Assembly (NCBI GenBank): GCA_902795715.1
Contig: CADBME010000344.1
Location: 1-16,028 of the forward strand
Direction: 5' to 3'
Source: an uncultured Lachnospiraceae bacterium
GTDB lineage: Bacteria; Bacillota_A; Clostridia; Lachnospirales; Lachnospiraceae
Length of the DNA stretch: 16,028 nucleotides
Position numbers and translations under genes: made by a program. The notes below the pieces were generated by a model. The model did no database searches, was not told where the DNA came from, and was given only the letters and a program-made list of their open reading frames with translations. This document shows positions 1-5,857 of this stretch, in pieces. Each line of letters starts with the position of its first letter. Position 1 is the first letter of the stretch.

Positions 1-603
1 CCGACGAAGGTCACCCATAAAGCCAAAATCCAGGACATCCGCTGCATCCAGACGGATCCCGTCAATGTCAAACTCCCGGACCCAGAAACGGACGGTGTCA
101 AACAGATAATCCTTAACCTCCTGATTCCACAGATTCAGTTTGACAAGCATGTTATGACCTCCCCAGTTATCGTAGGAAAAGCCATCGTTGTATTCATTGT
201 TGCCCCAAAAATTCACATTGCAATACCAGTCTTTATATGAAGAATTCTCCCGATTTTTGAGAAGGTCTTCAAAGGCAAAGAAACCCCGGCCGGTATGATT
301 GAATACGCCATCTACAACAACCCGCATTCCCAAATGGTGACAATGTTCTACGAAAGCTTTGAAGTCTTCATTGCTTCCCAGGCGCCGGTCCACCATCCGG
401 TAATCAATGGTATCATATCCGTGACTTCCGGATTCAAAAAGGGGGCCGATGTAAATTGCGCTGGCATTGATCCTCCTTGCGTGATCCGCCCATTCTGTCA
501 GTTTGTCAAAATGAGCTCCGGTTTCCCCGTGATTCTCATGGGGGCATCCGCAAAGCCCCAGTGGATAAATATGATAAAAAACTGCATTGTCATACCATGC
601 CAT
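1..603 (-). CDS. GH13 alpha-amylase-family glycoside hydrolase (N-terminal part, cut by window edge)
   Basis: This is the first 201 residues of a retaining alpha-glucan hydrolase or transferase of family GH13; the reading frame stays open to base 1. The protein begins MAWYDNAVFYHIYPLG, the usual first strand of a GH13 TIM barrel. Conserved region I is DGVFNH at residues 98-103. Conserved region II is GIRLDAADV at 182-190, with the expected nucleophile Asp186. The barrel starts right at the N-terminus, with no signal peptide and no N-terminal carbohydrate-binding domain, so a cytoplasmic enzyme acting on imported maltodextrins is likely. The start is supported by GGAGA nine bases upstream. Exact specificity (alpha-amylase, neopullulanase, cyclomaltodextrinase) cannot be set because regions III and IV are outside the window. 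It lies 133 bases downstream of the acyltransferase gene on the same strand. malQ at 10116 belongs to the same metabolic theme but is not in its operon. Confidence 0.93.
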   Translation of the reverse strand, partial: MAWYDNAVFYHIYPLGLCGCPHENHGETGAHFDKLTEWADHARRINASAIYIGPLFESGSHGYDTIDYRMVDRRLGSNEDFKAFVEHCHHLGMRVVVDGVFNHTGRGFFAFEDLLKNRENSSYKDWYCNVNFWGNNEYNDGFSYDNWGGHNMLVKLNLWNQEVKDYLFDTVRFWVREFDIDGIRLDAADVLDFGFMGDLRR

Positions 604-660
604 AGTATATCTCCTTTCACATCAAAGTCCCGCATTGCTTTATTCCGTGCTGACTTCTGC

Positions 661-717
661 TTTTATGCTGCACTTGTTCTGTGCCGTTTTTTTGTTCTAT
701 GCTGCTCCTGTCTATGC
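661..717. repeat. Imperfect tandem direct repeat between acyltransferase and amylase genes
   Basis: Two copies of a roughly 23-base unit of the form TTYTATGCTGC...CTG...TRTGC lie at 661-684 and 695-717, separated by a T-rich spacer. They sit in the 133-base gap between the two minus-strand genes. I see no clear terminator or promoter in this gap beyond the amylase ribosome binding site, so read-through from the acyltransferase gene is possible. The role of the repeat is unknown and it may be chance. Confidence 0.4.
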
Positions 718-736
718 TTCTCCACCATTTATTCTT

Positions 737-1828
737 TCATCCTGTCTTTTCCCTCTTCTCATTACCGGAACCTGTAAAGTGTCCCGCAAGACTGATCATG
801 GCTTCCTGGCATTTACCAACCAGGGTCAGAGGAAAGCGAAATACCGGATGGGACAGAATCAGGGGAAGTATGGTCGCGATTCCCAGATAAACCACCCTCC
901 ACCCCCTGGGATACTCTTGCAAAATCCAGTCATTTACCCCGCCGTACACCATAAAGTAAAGGACCAGGCGGTGCCAGAAATATATCTGCAAGGTGCTTCT
1001 TCCAATTCTCTCCAGCACAGGGCAGGGCCGGTCCGGTATCAAACTGAGAATACCTGCCGATATGCCCAGGGAAACCGGATAGGTAAGAAGGCGGCAGAGC
1101 CCCATCAGTTCCGGACTCATACCCTTGATTCTGTAATAAGAGTTTCTTCCTGTAAACATCCTTATGGAGCCGTAAACATCTCTGGTAAAAAAGACCGCCA
1201 CAATAAGAGATAAGAGCAGAATGCTTATTGTCAAAAGCCGGATCCTGCGGTCTTCCAGCCCTCTTTTTATTTCATCCGGTCTGGAAAGATATCCCAGATA
1301 ATAATAAGGGAAAAATACAAGCAGTCTTGAAAGATTCAAAAAACTGCCGATCTCATCTATATAGCCGGCTCCTGCAGAAAGGAGGAGAGAAAGGATAAGA
1401 ACAAGCCGCCAGTCCGCTTTCCTGAGAAGCCATGTCAGAAATACAAAAGCTGCCATGACAAACATATACCAGGGGAGGCCGGTATCCGAGAACCACATGA
1501 AAACCGGATTTCTGCCAAAGAAATATTTGATCATATAAATCAGAACCTTCAGCACATATCCGATCAGAACATAATATACCATTTTTTTCAGCGGAAGTCT
1601 GTCCTTGTCCCCATAGGGCCGGGCAAAAAGTCCGGATAGATAAATAAAAAGGGGCATATGAAAAGCATAGATCCAGACGGCAATGGCCTTCATGATCACA
1701 TCCCCGTCATCCGGACGGGCATACTCATTTGCAAAGTGACCCCAGACGACCATCAGGATCAGAAAAGCTTTGACAAGATCCCATTTATGCACTCTTGCGC
1801 TTTGTTTCATCTCCGGATTATCAGACAT
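737..1828 (-). CDS. Acyltransferase-3 family integral membrane protein
   Basis: A 363-residue, strongly hydrophobic protein with about ten predicted membrane segments, typical in length and layout for the acyltransferase-3 family (OatA/NodX/fucose-4-O-acetylase type). These enzymes move acetyl or other acyl groups across or at the membrane onto cell-surface sugars or peptidoglycan. The N-terminal signature HKWDLVKAFLILMVVWGH, ending in the putative catalytic His31, and the following FHMPLFIYLSG at residues 56-66 are diagnostic. I chose the ATG at 1828 over one 18 bases upstream because AGGAGG at 1834-1839 sits five bases before it. The acceptor substrate cannot be read from the sequence, and no glycan-biosynthesis gene is adjacent. 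There is no extracellular SGNH domain, so it is the short form. Confidence 0.85.
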   Translation of the reverse strand: MSDNPEMKQSARVHKWDLVKAFLILMVVWGHFANEYARPDDGDVIMKAIAVWIYAFHMPLFIYLSGLFARPYGDKDRLPLKKMVYYVLIGYVLKVLIYMIKYFFGRNPVFMWFSDTGLPWYMFVMAAFVFLTWLLRKADWRLVLILSLLLSAGAGYIDEIGSFLNLSRLLVFFPYYYLGYLSRPDEIKRGLEDRRIRLLTISILLLSLIVAVFFTRDVYGSIRMFTGRNSYYRIKGMSPELMGLCRLLTYPVSLGISAGILSLIPDRPCPVLERIGRSTLQIYFWHRLVLYFMVYGGVNDWILQEYPRGWRVVYLGIATILPLILSHPVFRFPLTLVGKCQEAMISLAGHFTGSGNEKREKTG

Positions 1829-2054
1829 TTTTTCCTCCTGCAGCAAGCCCCTTATTCCATATCAATCCGACAATTTAAAGAAGGAAATCCAGCCTTCGTC
1901 AAGTCATGCACATGACAAACCCGGAACACGAACGCAGATGCTGTCTTCAGGGGCGTCCGGAATTCCGGGTTGTACCATAAAAGCTATGTATTCAGTCGTA
2001 ACGATCAGGCAAATCCCGCGCACATCGGCCAGCTTCCCTGCCTGACAGGATATT
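1829..2054. other. 226-base gene-poor gap between BMC gene and acyltransferase gene
   Basis: I see no convincing gene here. One open minus-strand frame crosses it (2143 down to 1904), but it starts inside the BMC gene in another frame and has no ribosome binding site. The gap contains the perfect 12-base palindrome CCGGAATTCCGG at 1957-1968 and a TCAGGCA/TGCCTGA inverted pair about 27 bases apart around 2007-2047. Neither is followed by a T-run, so neither looks like an ordinary terminator. No clear promoter for the acyltransferase gene was seen. Confidence 0.5.
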
Positions 2055-2459
2055 CTACTCAAAAATATATTTTCCCCTGGGATCCCAGACACCGGCTCTC
2101 TTTCCCGTCTTTCCGGTTCCCTGAGGTCTTTTCCCGGATGCAATCTGAAGGGGATCTCCTGTGGTCAGTTTGTTGTGTATGAGCCTGTCATATACCTTCT
2201 CATTCAAGGCAAACTTCATGGTGGAAGTCTGACAGCCGGACAGCTTCCCCTTGACCTGATAGGTTGCGGCTTTGCCGGCAGCCACCGCCGCGCGGACTGC
2301 ACCTGTGTCTCCTTCAACTTTCACCACAATTCTAGCGTCATAGCCGCTGTATTCGTACCCGATTAATGAAACATTGGCAGACTTCAACGCAGCATCGGCA
2401 GCAGATATCGCCGACGCCAGCCCTATGCATTCAATTAAGCCAACACATTTTCCTGCCAT
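2055..2459 (-). CDS. Orphan bacterial microcompartment (BMC) shell-domain protein with C-terminal extension
   Basis: A 134-residue protein whose residues 4-75 match the single BMC domain of PduA/EutM/CcmK-type hexameric shell proteins. Visible hallmarks are GLIE near the start, the helix AISAADAALKSANVSLIGYE, and the strand VKVEGDTGAVRAAVAAG. The loop after GYE reads YSGYD and is one residue longer than in PduA (KIGSG), so the pore edge differs; PduK-like proteins also have a longer loop. A tail of about 60 residues follows, ending in a Gly/Lys/Arg-rich stretch; PduA-type proteins normally stop near residue 93. The ATG at 2459 has AAGG nine bases upstream; an in-frame TTG three codons earlier would have no usable spacing. 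No encapsulated enzyme, aldehyde dehydrogenase, EutN/CcmL vertex protein or second shell gene is visible in the window, so it may act as an accessory shell subunit for a compartment encoded elsewhere. That role is inference. Confidence 0.88.
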   Translation of the reverse strand: MAGKCVGLIECIGLASAISAADAALKSANVSLIGYEYSGYDARIVVKVEGDTGAVRAAVAAGKAATYQVKGKLSGCQTSTMKFALNEKVYDRLIHNKLTTGDPLQIASGKRPQGTGKTGKRAGVWDPRGKYIFE

Positions 2460-2509
2460 GTTTCCCAACCTTTTTGCAAATCATCTTTTCCTGTTTCGAG
2501 CTTATCAAA

Positions 2510-2538
2510 ACTATACCACAATCTCTCTTCACTGTACA
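2510..2538 (-). promoter_or_regulatory. Putative sigma-A promoter for the BMC gene
   Basis: On the minus strand the -35 is TGTACA (2533-2538), followed by a 17-base spacer and the -10 TATAGT (2510-2515). A TG one base before the -10 makes it extended. It lies about 50 bases upstream of the BMC start and fires away from the surface-protein promoter. Confidence 0.6.
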
Positions 2539-2607
2539 ATGTGCAGGATTTGATATTATCTATAAATAATTGTTACGAAAGGCTTTCTTAACATTATCTT
2601 AAATATA

Positions 2608-2636
2608 TTGTAATTATCTCACGCAGGTGATATAAT
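2608..2636 (+). promoter_or_regulatory. Extended -10 promoter for the secreted surface protein gene
   Basis: TTGTAA (2608-2613), a 17-base spacer, and TATAAT (2631-2636) preceded by TG in the extended -10 position. This is close to the sigma-A consensus. The predicted start near 2643 gives a leader of about 60 bases. The surrounding sequence is AT-rich. Confidence 0.8.
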
Positions 2637-2702
2637 GTATTCGTATAGTTGGAATTATAGCCTTTTGCTTGGCTGCACTGTCAAAGAAAGGAGATTAATA
2701 TA

Positions 2703-4448
2703 GTGATTTACAGACCTTTTTCCATATTTCTGAAATATGCATTAGTTCTCCTTATCGCTCTGCTTTCTGTCCTTTTTTTGGACGCACGACATGTCTGCGC
2801 AGCCAGCTCCCTTAATACCAGTAAATATGCATCCATGCTGTCTTCTTCTCCCGGAAACAAGGCTTTCGATGTCAGGGCAAGAGCAGGTCTCTCATCCACT
2901 TCCTTCCGGGTTATGGAAGGGGCCTGTACTGATGGCACTTACGGATATTTTGCCCTTCTCAATAACCAGTCCGGCACCTGCAAGATCATAAAAGTATCCC
3001 TTGCTTCCATAGCTAAGTCACCGGCCAAGGCTGTCGTTAAGGTCTCGGATGAACTCTATTTAGGGCATGCCAATGATATGTGTTTCAATACAGTCGGCAA
3101 GGAAATCTATGTCATCCATAATGTAGACGGAAAAGACTCATCAAGGAAAATTTCCATCGTCAATCCTGCAAGTTTAAAGCTGTCACGGACCGTTACCCTC
3201 CAGATTCCGGAATCGCTGAAGGGAGCAACATCCTCTCAGCTTGCTTCCATCACCGGCTTATGTGGAATAAGCTATCTGCCGTCAAGAAATGAATTTGTCA
3301 TCATGCTCAGCGGCATTTACGGCAATTTTCTTGTTCTGGATGGTAATTTTACCCCGATACGATTTGTTAAATGCCAAAAAAGATCCCCCTACATCAATCA
3401 GGGAATTGATTGCGATGAGGATTCCATATTTGTCGGGAGAAGCAGCGGATCGGGAAGCCACTACAAAAATATAATTGAGGAGTACACCTGGGACGGAAAA
3501 TATGTAAGGCAAATCGATCTGAAAGGTCTGACATACGAAATCGAGAGTCTCTATCATATAGACGATCAGTTATACCTGTCCTGCTATGCTTACAATGGAC
3601 TCATTGCCCCCTATGTTTTCGGTTTTCTTTACAATATAACAGATGTTGCGGCAGTCACCGGAGTCAGGGCAGGGAATCCTTCTCTTGTAATCCGGTCCGG
3701 ATCTTCTGCATCTCTGGACGCAAGTGTGACACCTGTCAATGCTTCTGTACAGTCGCTCATGTATCTGAGCAGTAATAACCGGGTTGCCTCTGTCTCATCA
3801 TCGGGTATTTGCAGAGGGCTGACCCCCGGAGATGCTACCATACTGATCTGTTCTAACCAGGGACTGTACACGACAACGGCGAATGTTACCGTCGTCGGTG
3901 TCCCCAAAATCACACAGATTAATAACCAGACTTCCGGCATTCTCCTCCAATGGGTTCGACAGTCTTCCTACACCCGGGTTGCCATCTGGAGAAAAAGCGG
4001 AAAAAAAGCCGGTGCCAGGTTCAAAAAGATTGCCTCAGTGCAGGGAACGAATTCTTTTATCGATAAGAGAGCAAAGCCGGGCCGTTTTTATACCTACAAA
4101 CTGGTATCCCAAAACGGGAGAGTCATATCTGCCTATTCACCCGTGAGAAGCATGTGGCGGCTGAAAACACCGAAAATTAAGGACGTATCGTCTCCGGAAC
4201 CCGGTACCCTTAATATTACCTGGAAAAAAGTTAAGGGCGCCAGCTACTATCACATTGTTTACAGCAAAAAAGCCGATTTCAAAAAGGCCAGAGCCGTCAA
4301 TGTCAAAGGAGAAGAAAACAGACAGATTCTGATTGACAAAGGCCTAAGAAAAAAACAGGTTTATTATCTGAAAGTTTATGCTTGCCACAAAGGAGGAAAG
4401 AGAGTCTTTTCACAGCCATCTGCTGTTTTTAAGAAAAAAACAAAATAA
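2703..4448 (+). CDS. Secreted surface protein: propeller-like region, Big-2-like domain and two FN3-like domains
   Basis: A 581-residue exported protein. Residues 1-34 form a signal peptide: a basic start, a long hydrophobic core, then a likely signal-peptidase I site near VCAA. Residues 60-310 contain spaced strand motifs (for example GKEIYVIHN, RNEFVIMLSG, DDQLYLSCY) that suggest a beta-propeller or similar all-beta fold. Residues 315-399 resemble a bacterial Ig-like Big-2 domain, with SSNNRVASVSSSGICRGLTPGDATI as its typical core. Residues 400-487 and 488-577 look like two fibronectin-III domains, with a Lys-rich C-terminus. No LPXTG motif, SLH domain or transmembrane anchor is visible, so it is probably released or held non-covalently. 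The start is GTG at 2703, supported by AAAGGAG nine bases upstream. The gene stands alone between its own promoter and a terminator. Its ligand is unknown. Confidence 0.85.
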   Translation: MIYRPFSIFLKYALVLLIALLSVLFLDARHVCAASSLNTSKYASMLSSSPGNKAFDVRARAGLSSTSFRVMEGACTDGTYGYFALLNNQSGTCKIIKVSLASIAKSPAKAVVKVSDELYLGHANDMCFNTVGKEIYVIHNVDGKDSSRKISIVNPASLKLSRTVTLQIPESLKGATSSQLASITGLCGISYLPSRNEFVIMLSGIYGNFLVLDGNFTPIRFVKCQKRSPYINQGIDCDEDSIFVGRSSGSGSHYKNIIEEYTWDGKYVRQIDLKGLTYEIESLYHIDDQLYLSCYAYNGLIAPYVFGFLYNITDVAAVTGVRAGNPSLVIRSGSSASLDASVTPVNASVQSLMYLSSNNRVASVSSSGICRGLTPGDATILICSNQGLYTTTANVTVVGVPKITQINNQTSGILLQWVRQSSYTRVAIWRKSGKKAGARFKKIASVQGTNSFIDKRAKPGRFYTYKLVSQNGRVISAYSPVRSMWRLKTPKIKDVSSPEPGTLNITWKKVKGASYYHIVYSKKADFKKARAVNVKGEENRQILIDKGLRKKQVYYLKVYACHKGGKRVFSQPSAVFKKKTK

Positions 4449-4520
4449 GCCTCTTGCAGGAAAAAGGCAAAGCAGAAGCATTTATAATAATAAGCTGCTT
4501 CAATAAATAACATAACCATA

Positions 4521-4562
4521 AAAAAGAAGATCCCCGTACTCTTAAAGGACAGGGATCTTTTT
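4521..4562. terminator. Bidirectional Rho-independent terminator between convergent genes
   Basis: An 11-bp stem with one mismatch (AAGATCCCCGT at 4527-4537 against ACAGGGATCTT at 4549-4559) and an 11-base loop, with a T-run on the right and an A-run on the left. It can serve both the surface-protein gene (+) and the YARHG gene (-), whose stop codons lie on either side. Confidence 0.88.
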
Positions 4563-4591
4563 CCATCTTGTTTAATTCTGCCTGAATCTCT

Positions 4592-5152
4592 TTAATTGCC
4601 GATCTCCGCTTCATTCGTTCCGTTATTAATCTCAAATGCGTGGATCAACTCCATATTATACTTCTCGACGACATTGAGCAGATCATCATTAAAATGGTCA
4701 GGTGCGTATTGGGGGCTGTACCAATCCTGATTATTGAAATAGTCCTGGAGCGTCTGATCATTGAACATTCTTCCGTGTCTGGCATAAATCTCATTTCTGG
4801 TAAGGCGCAAGCCGTCAGAATCAAGAAGCTCCAGATCGCTCTGCCTGTATTTTACCGTGGAAGTATAGCTTAACCGGTCCACCTTTTCATAACGGTTGGC
4901 CCGGTGAATATTTCCCTTGATCAAAAAGATCCTGTCTTCCTCCCCGGAAGCTCCGTCGGCCACGGAATCTATCTTCTCCGTACTTTCGCCCCAGTCTTCA
5001 GTACTGCCGGTCTCCCCGGAAGCATTGGAGACCTTATGGTTATGAACAATAAGGTAAAAACCATATACCACAGTACAGAGCAAAAGAATCGTCAGACCAG
5101 TTACAAGAATCATTGCTCCGATTCCTTTTTTCCGGTTCTCTTTAAATAACAT
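4592..5152 (-). CDS. Membrane-anchored YARHG-domain protein
   Basis: A 186-residue protein with a basic N-terminus, one membrane helix at about residues 11-35 and an acidic, Ser/Gly-rich linker at 41-72. The C-terminal YARHG domain spans about 103-175, with the namesake motif inside LTRNEIYARHGRMF (around 117-130) followed by DYFNNQDWYSP. The topology (short inside, domain outside) fits a cell-envelope protein. YARHG is found in Firmicutes surface proteins and has no established biochemical function. I place the start at the ATG at 5152, because GGAGG lies five bases upstream; longer in-frame versions would run through that ribosome binding site. It has its own promoter upstream and shares a terminator with the convergent surface-protein gene. 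Confidence 0.85.
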   Translation of the reverse strand: MLFKENRKKGIGAMILVTGLTILLLCTVVYGFYLIVHNHKVSNASGETGSTEDWGESTEKIDSVADGASGEEDRIFLIKGNIHRANRYEKVDRLSYTSTVKYRQSDLELLDSDGLRLTRNEIYARHGRMFNDQTLQDYFNNQDWYSPQYAPDHFNDDLLNVVEKYNMELIHAFEINNGTNEAEIGN

Positions 5153-5191
5153 AGTCTCCTCCGCCATGATCGTGATAATTGACCTTTTGAC

Positions 5192-5237
5192 CATGATTTC
5201 ATATCATGATTATACGGAGAGCCTGGTGAGAAGACAA
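5192..5237 (-). promoter_or_regulatory. Promoter for YARHG gene with an adjacent inverted repeat
   Basis: On the minus strand the -35 is TTGTCT (5232-5237), followed by a 17-base spacer and the -10 TATAAT (5209-5214). Immediately downstream, CATGAT (5192-5197) and ATCATG (5203-5208) form a 6-bp inverted repeat over the expected transcription start. This is a reasonable position for a repressor operator, but no regulator is identified. Confidence 0.72.
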
Positions 5238-5369
5238 CCGCACTAGTAAAAACTTAATGATAATTAAAATCCTTGTAACAAAAGCCTTTTCTGCACTTTG
5301 GCAAAAAAACCTTCATCTGATTGCATCCGGAAAAGTACATTTCTGTTTCATCTTTTTTGATTTTTCACC

Positions 5370-5398
5370 TTGCCATTCCAAACATTCTGTTATAAAAT
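5370..5398 (+). promoter_or_regulatory. Promoter for the ferredoxin gene
   Basis: TTGCCA (5370-5375), a 17-base spacer, and TAAAAT (5393-5398). The leader is about 120 bases, long for so small a gene. It contains a 7-bp inverted repeat, GGGATTT (5455-5461) and AAATCCC (5480-5486), with an 18-base loop, upstream of the ribosome binding site. The 371 bases between the YARHG and ferredoxin starts hold only these two divergent promoters and leaders. Confidence 0.72.
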
Positions 5399-5523
5399 GT
5401 ATCTACGAACTTTTTACAGGGTAAGGATCAAGCTCAAGGCTTGTCTGACAGAAAGGGATTTTCAATATTATTCTAAGGGAAATCCCGCAAAGTTCTCATT
5501 TACATTTTAAGGAGGTAAACATT

Positions 5524-5694
5524 ATGGCATATGTAATTTCTGATGATTGCATTTTCTGTGGAACATGTGAAGGTGAGTGCCCGGCAGGCGCTATCAGCGA
5601 AGGCGACGGCAAGTACGAAATCGATCCCGATACATGTATGGATTGCGGTTCCTGTGAGGCCGTTTGTCCGGCAGGCGCTATCAGCCAGGAATAA
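5524..5694 (+). CDS. Clostridial-type 2[4Fe-4S] ferredoxin
   Basis: A complete 56-residue low-potential electron carrier of the cytoplasm, the standard length for the clostridial family. Two CxxCxxCxxxCP motifs are intact: Cys9, Cys12, Cys15 and Cys19, then Cys38, Cys41, Cys44 and Cys48. Each ends in the same CPAGAIS, showing the internal duplication typical of these proteins. It would pass electrons between pyruvate:ferredoxin oxidoreductase, hydrogenase and Rnf-type partners; none is encoded here, so its partner is inferred from the family. AAGGAGGT at 5509-5516 lies seven bases before the ATG, an almost perfect ribosome binding site. A strong ribosome binding site, its own promoter and two terminators fit an abundant, monocistronic message. 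Confidence 0.96.
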   Translation: MAYVISDDCIFCGTCEGECPAGAISEGDGKYEIDPDTCMDCGSCEAVCPAGAISQE

Positions 5695-5695
5695 T

Positions 5696-5731
5696 AAAGA
5701 CACATTCTTTTCATCGTGTCTTTTGTTTTTT
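5696..5731 (+). terminator. First ferredoxin terminator
   Basis: A perfect 8-bp stem AAAGACAC/GTGTCTTT (5696-5703 and 5716-5723) with a 12-base loop, followed by a T-rich tail to 5731. It begins two bases after the ferredoxin stop codon. Confidence 0.85.
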
Positions 5732-5740
5732 GACAATTAA

Positions 5741-5773
5741 GGGGTTGCTGCAATAGCAGCAACCCCTTTTTTT
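5741..5773 (+). terminator. Second, very strong terminator after ferredoxin
   Basis: A perfect 11-bp stem GGGGTTGCTGC/GCAGCAACCCC (5741-5751 and 5756-5766) with an AATA loop and seven T's. The T-run is on the plus strand, so it backs up the first ferredoxin terminator. The stem could also stop dnaB transcripts arriving from the other side, but with only a TTAATTGT tail in that direction. Confidence 0.92.
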
Positions 5774-5857
5774 GTTCTGTCCTCATGAACCTCTGATAAA
5801 CCGGACCCGCCGCCGGGATTGGTGAGAGAGTTCAGACTCTTAATATCTTTTATTATT

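Noticed and set aside
587..1213. Plus-strand open frame of 208 codons
   Set aside because: It runs opposite the 3' half of the acyltransferase gene, has no ribosome binding site, and shows low-complexity Pro/His/Lys composition.
4469..4499. AAGCAG/CTGCTT hairpin just after the surface-protein gene
   Set aside because: The stem is only 6 bp with a long AT-rich loop and no T-run; the much better terminator lies about 30 bases further on.
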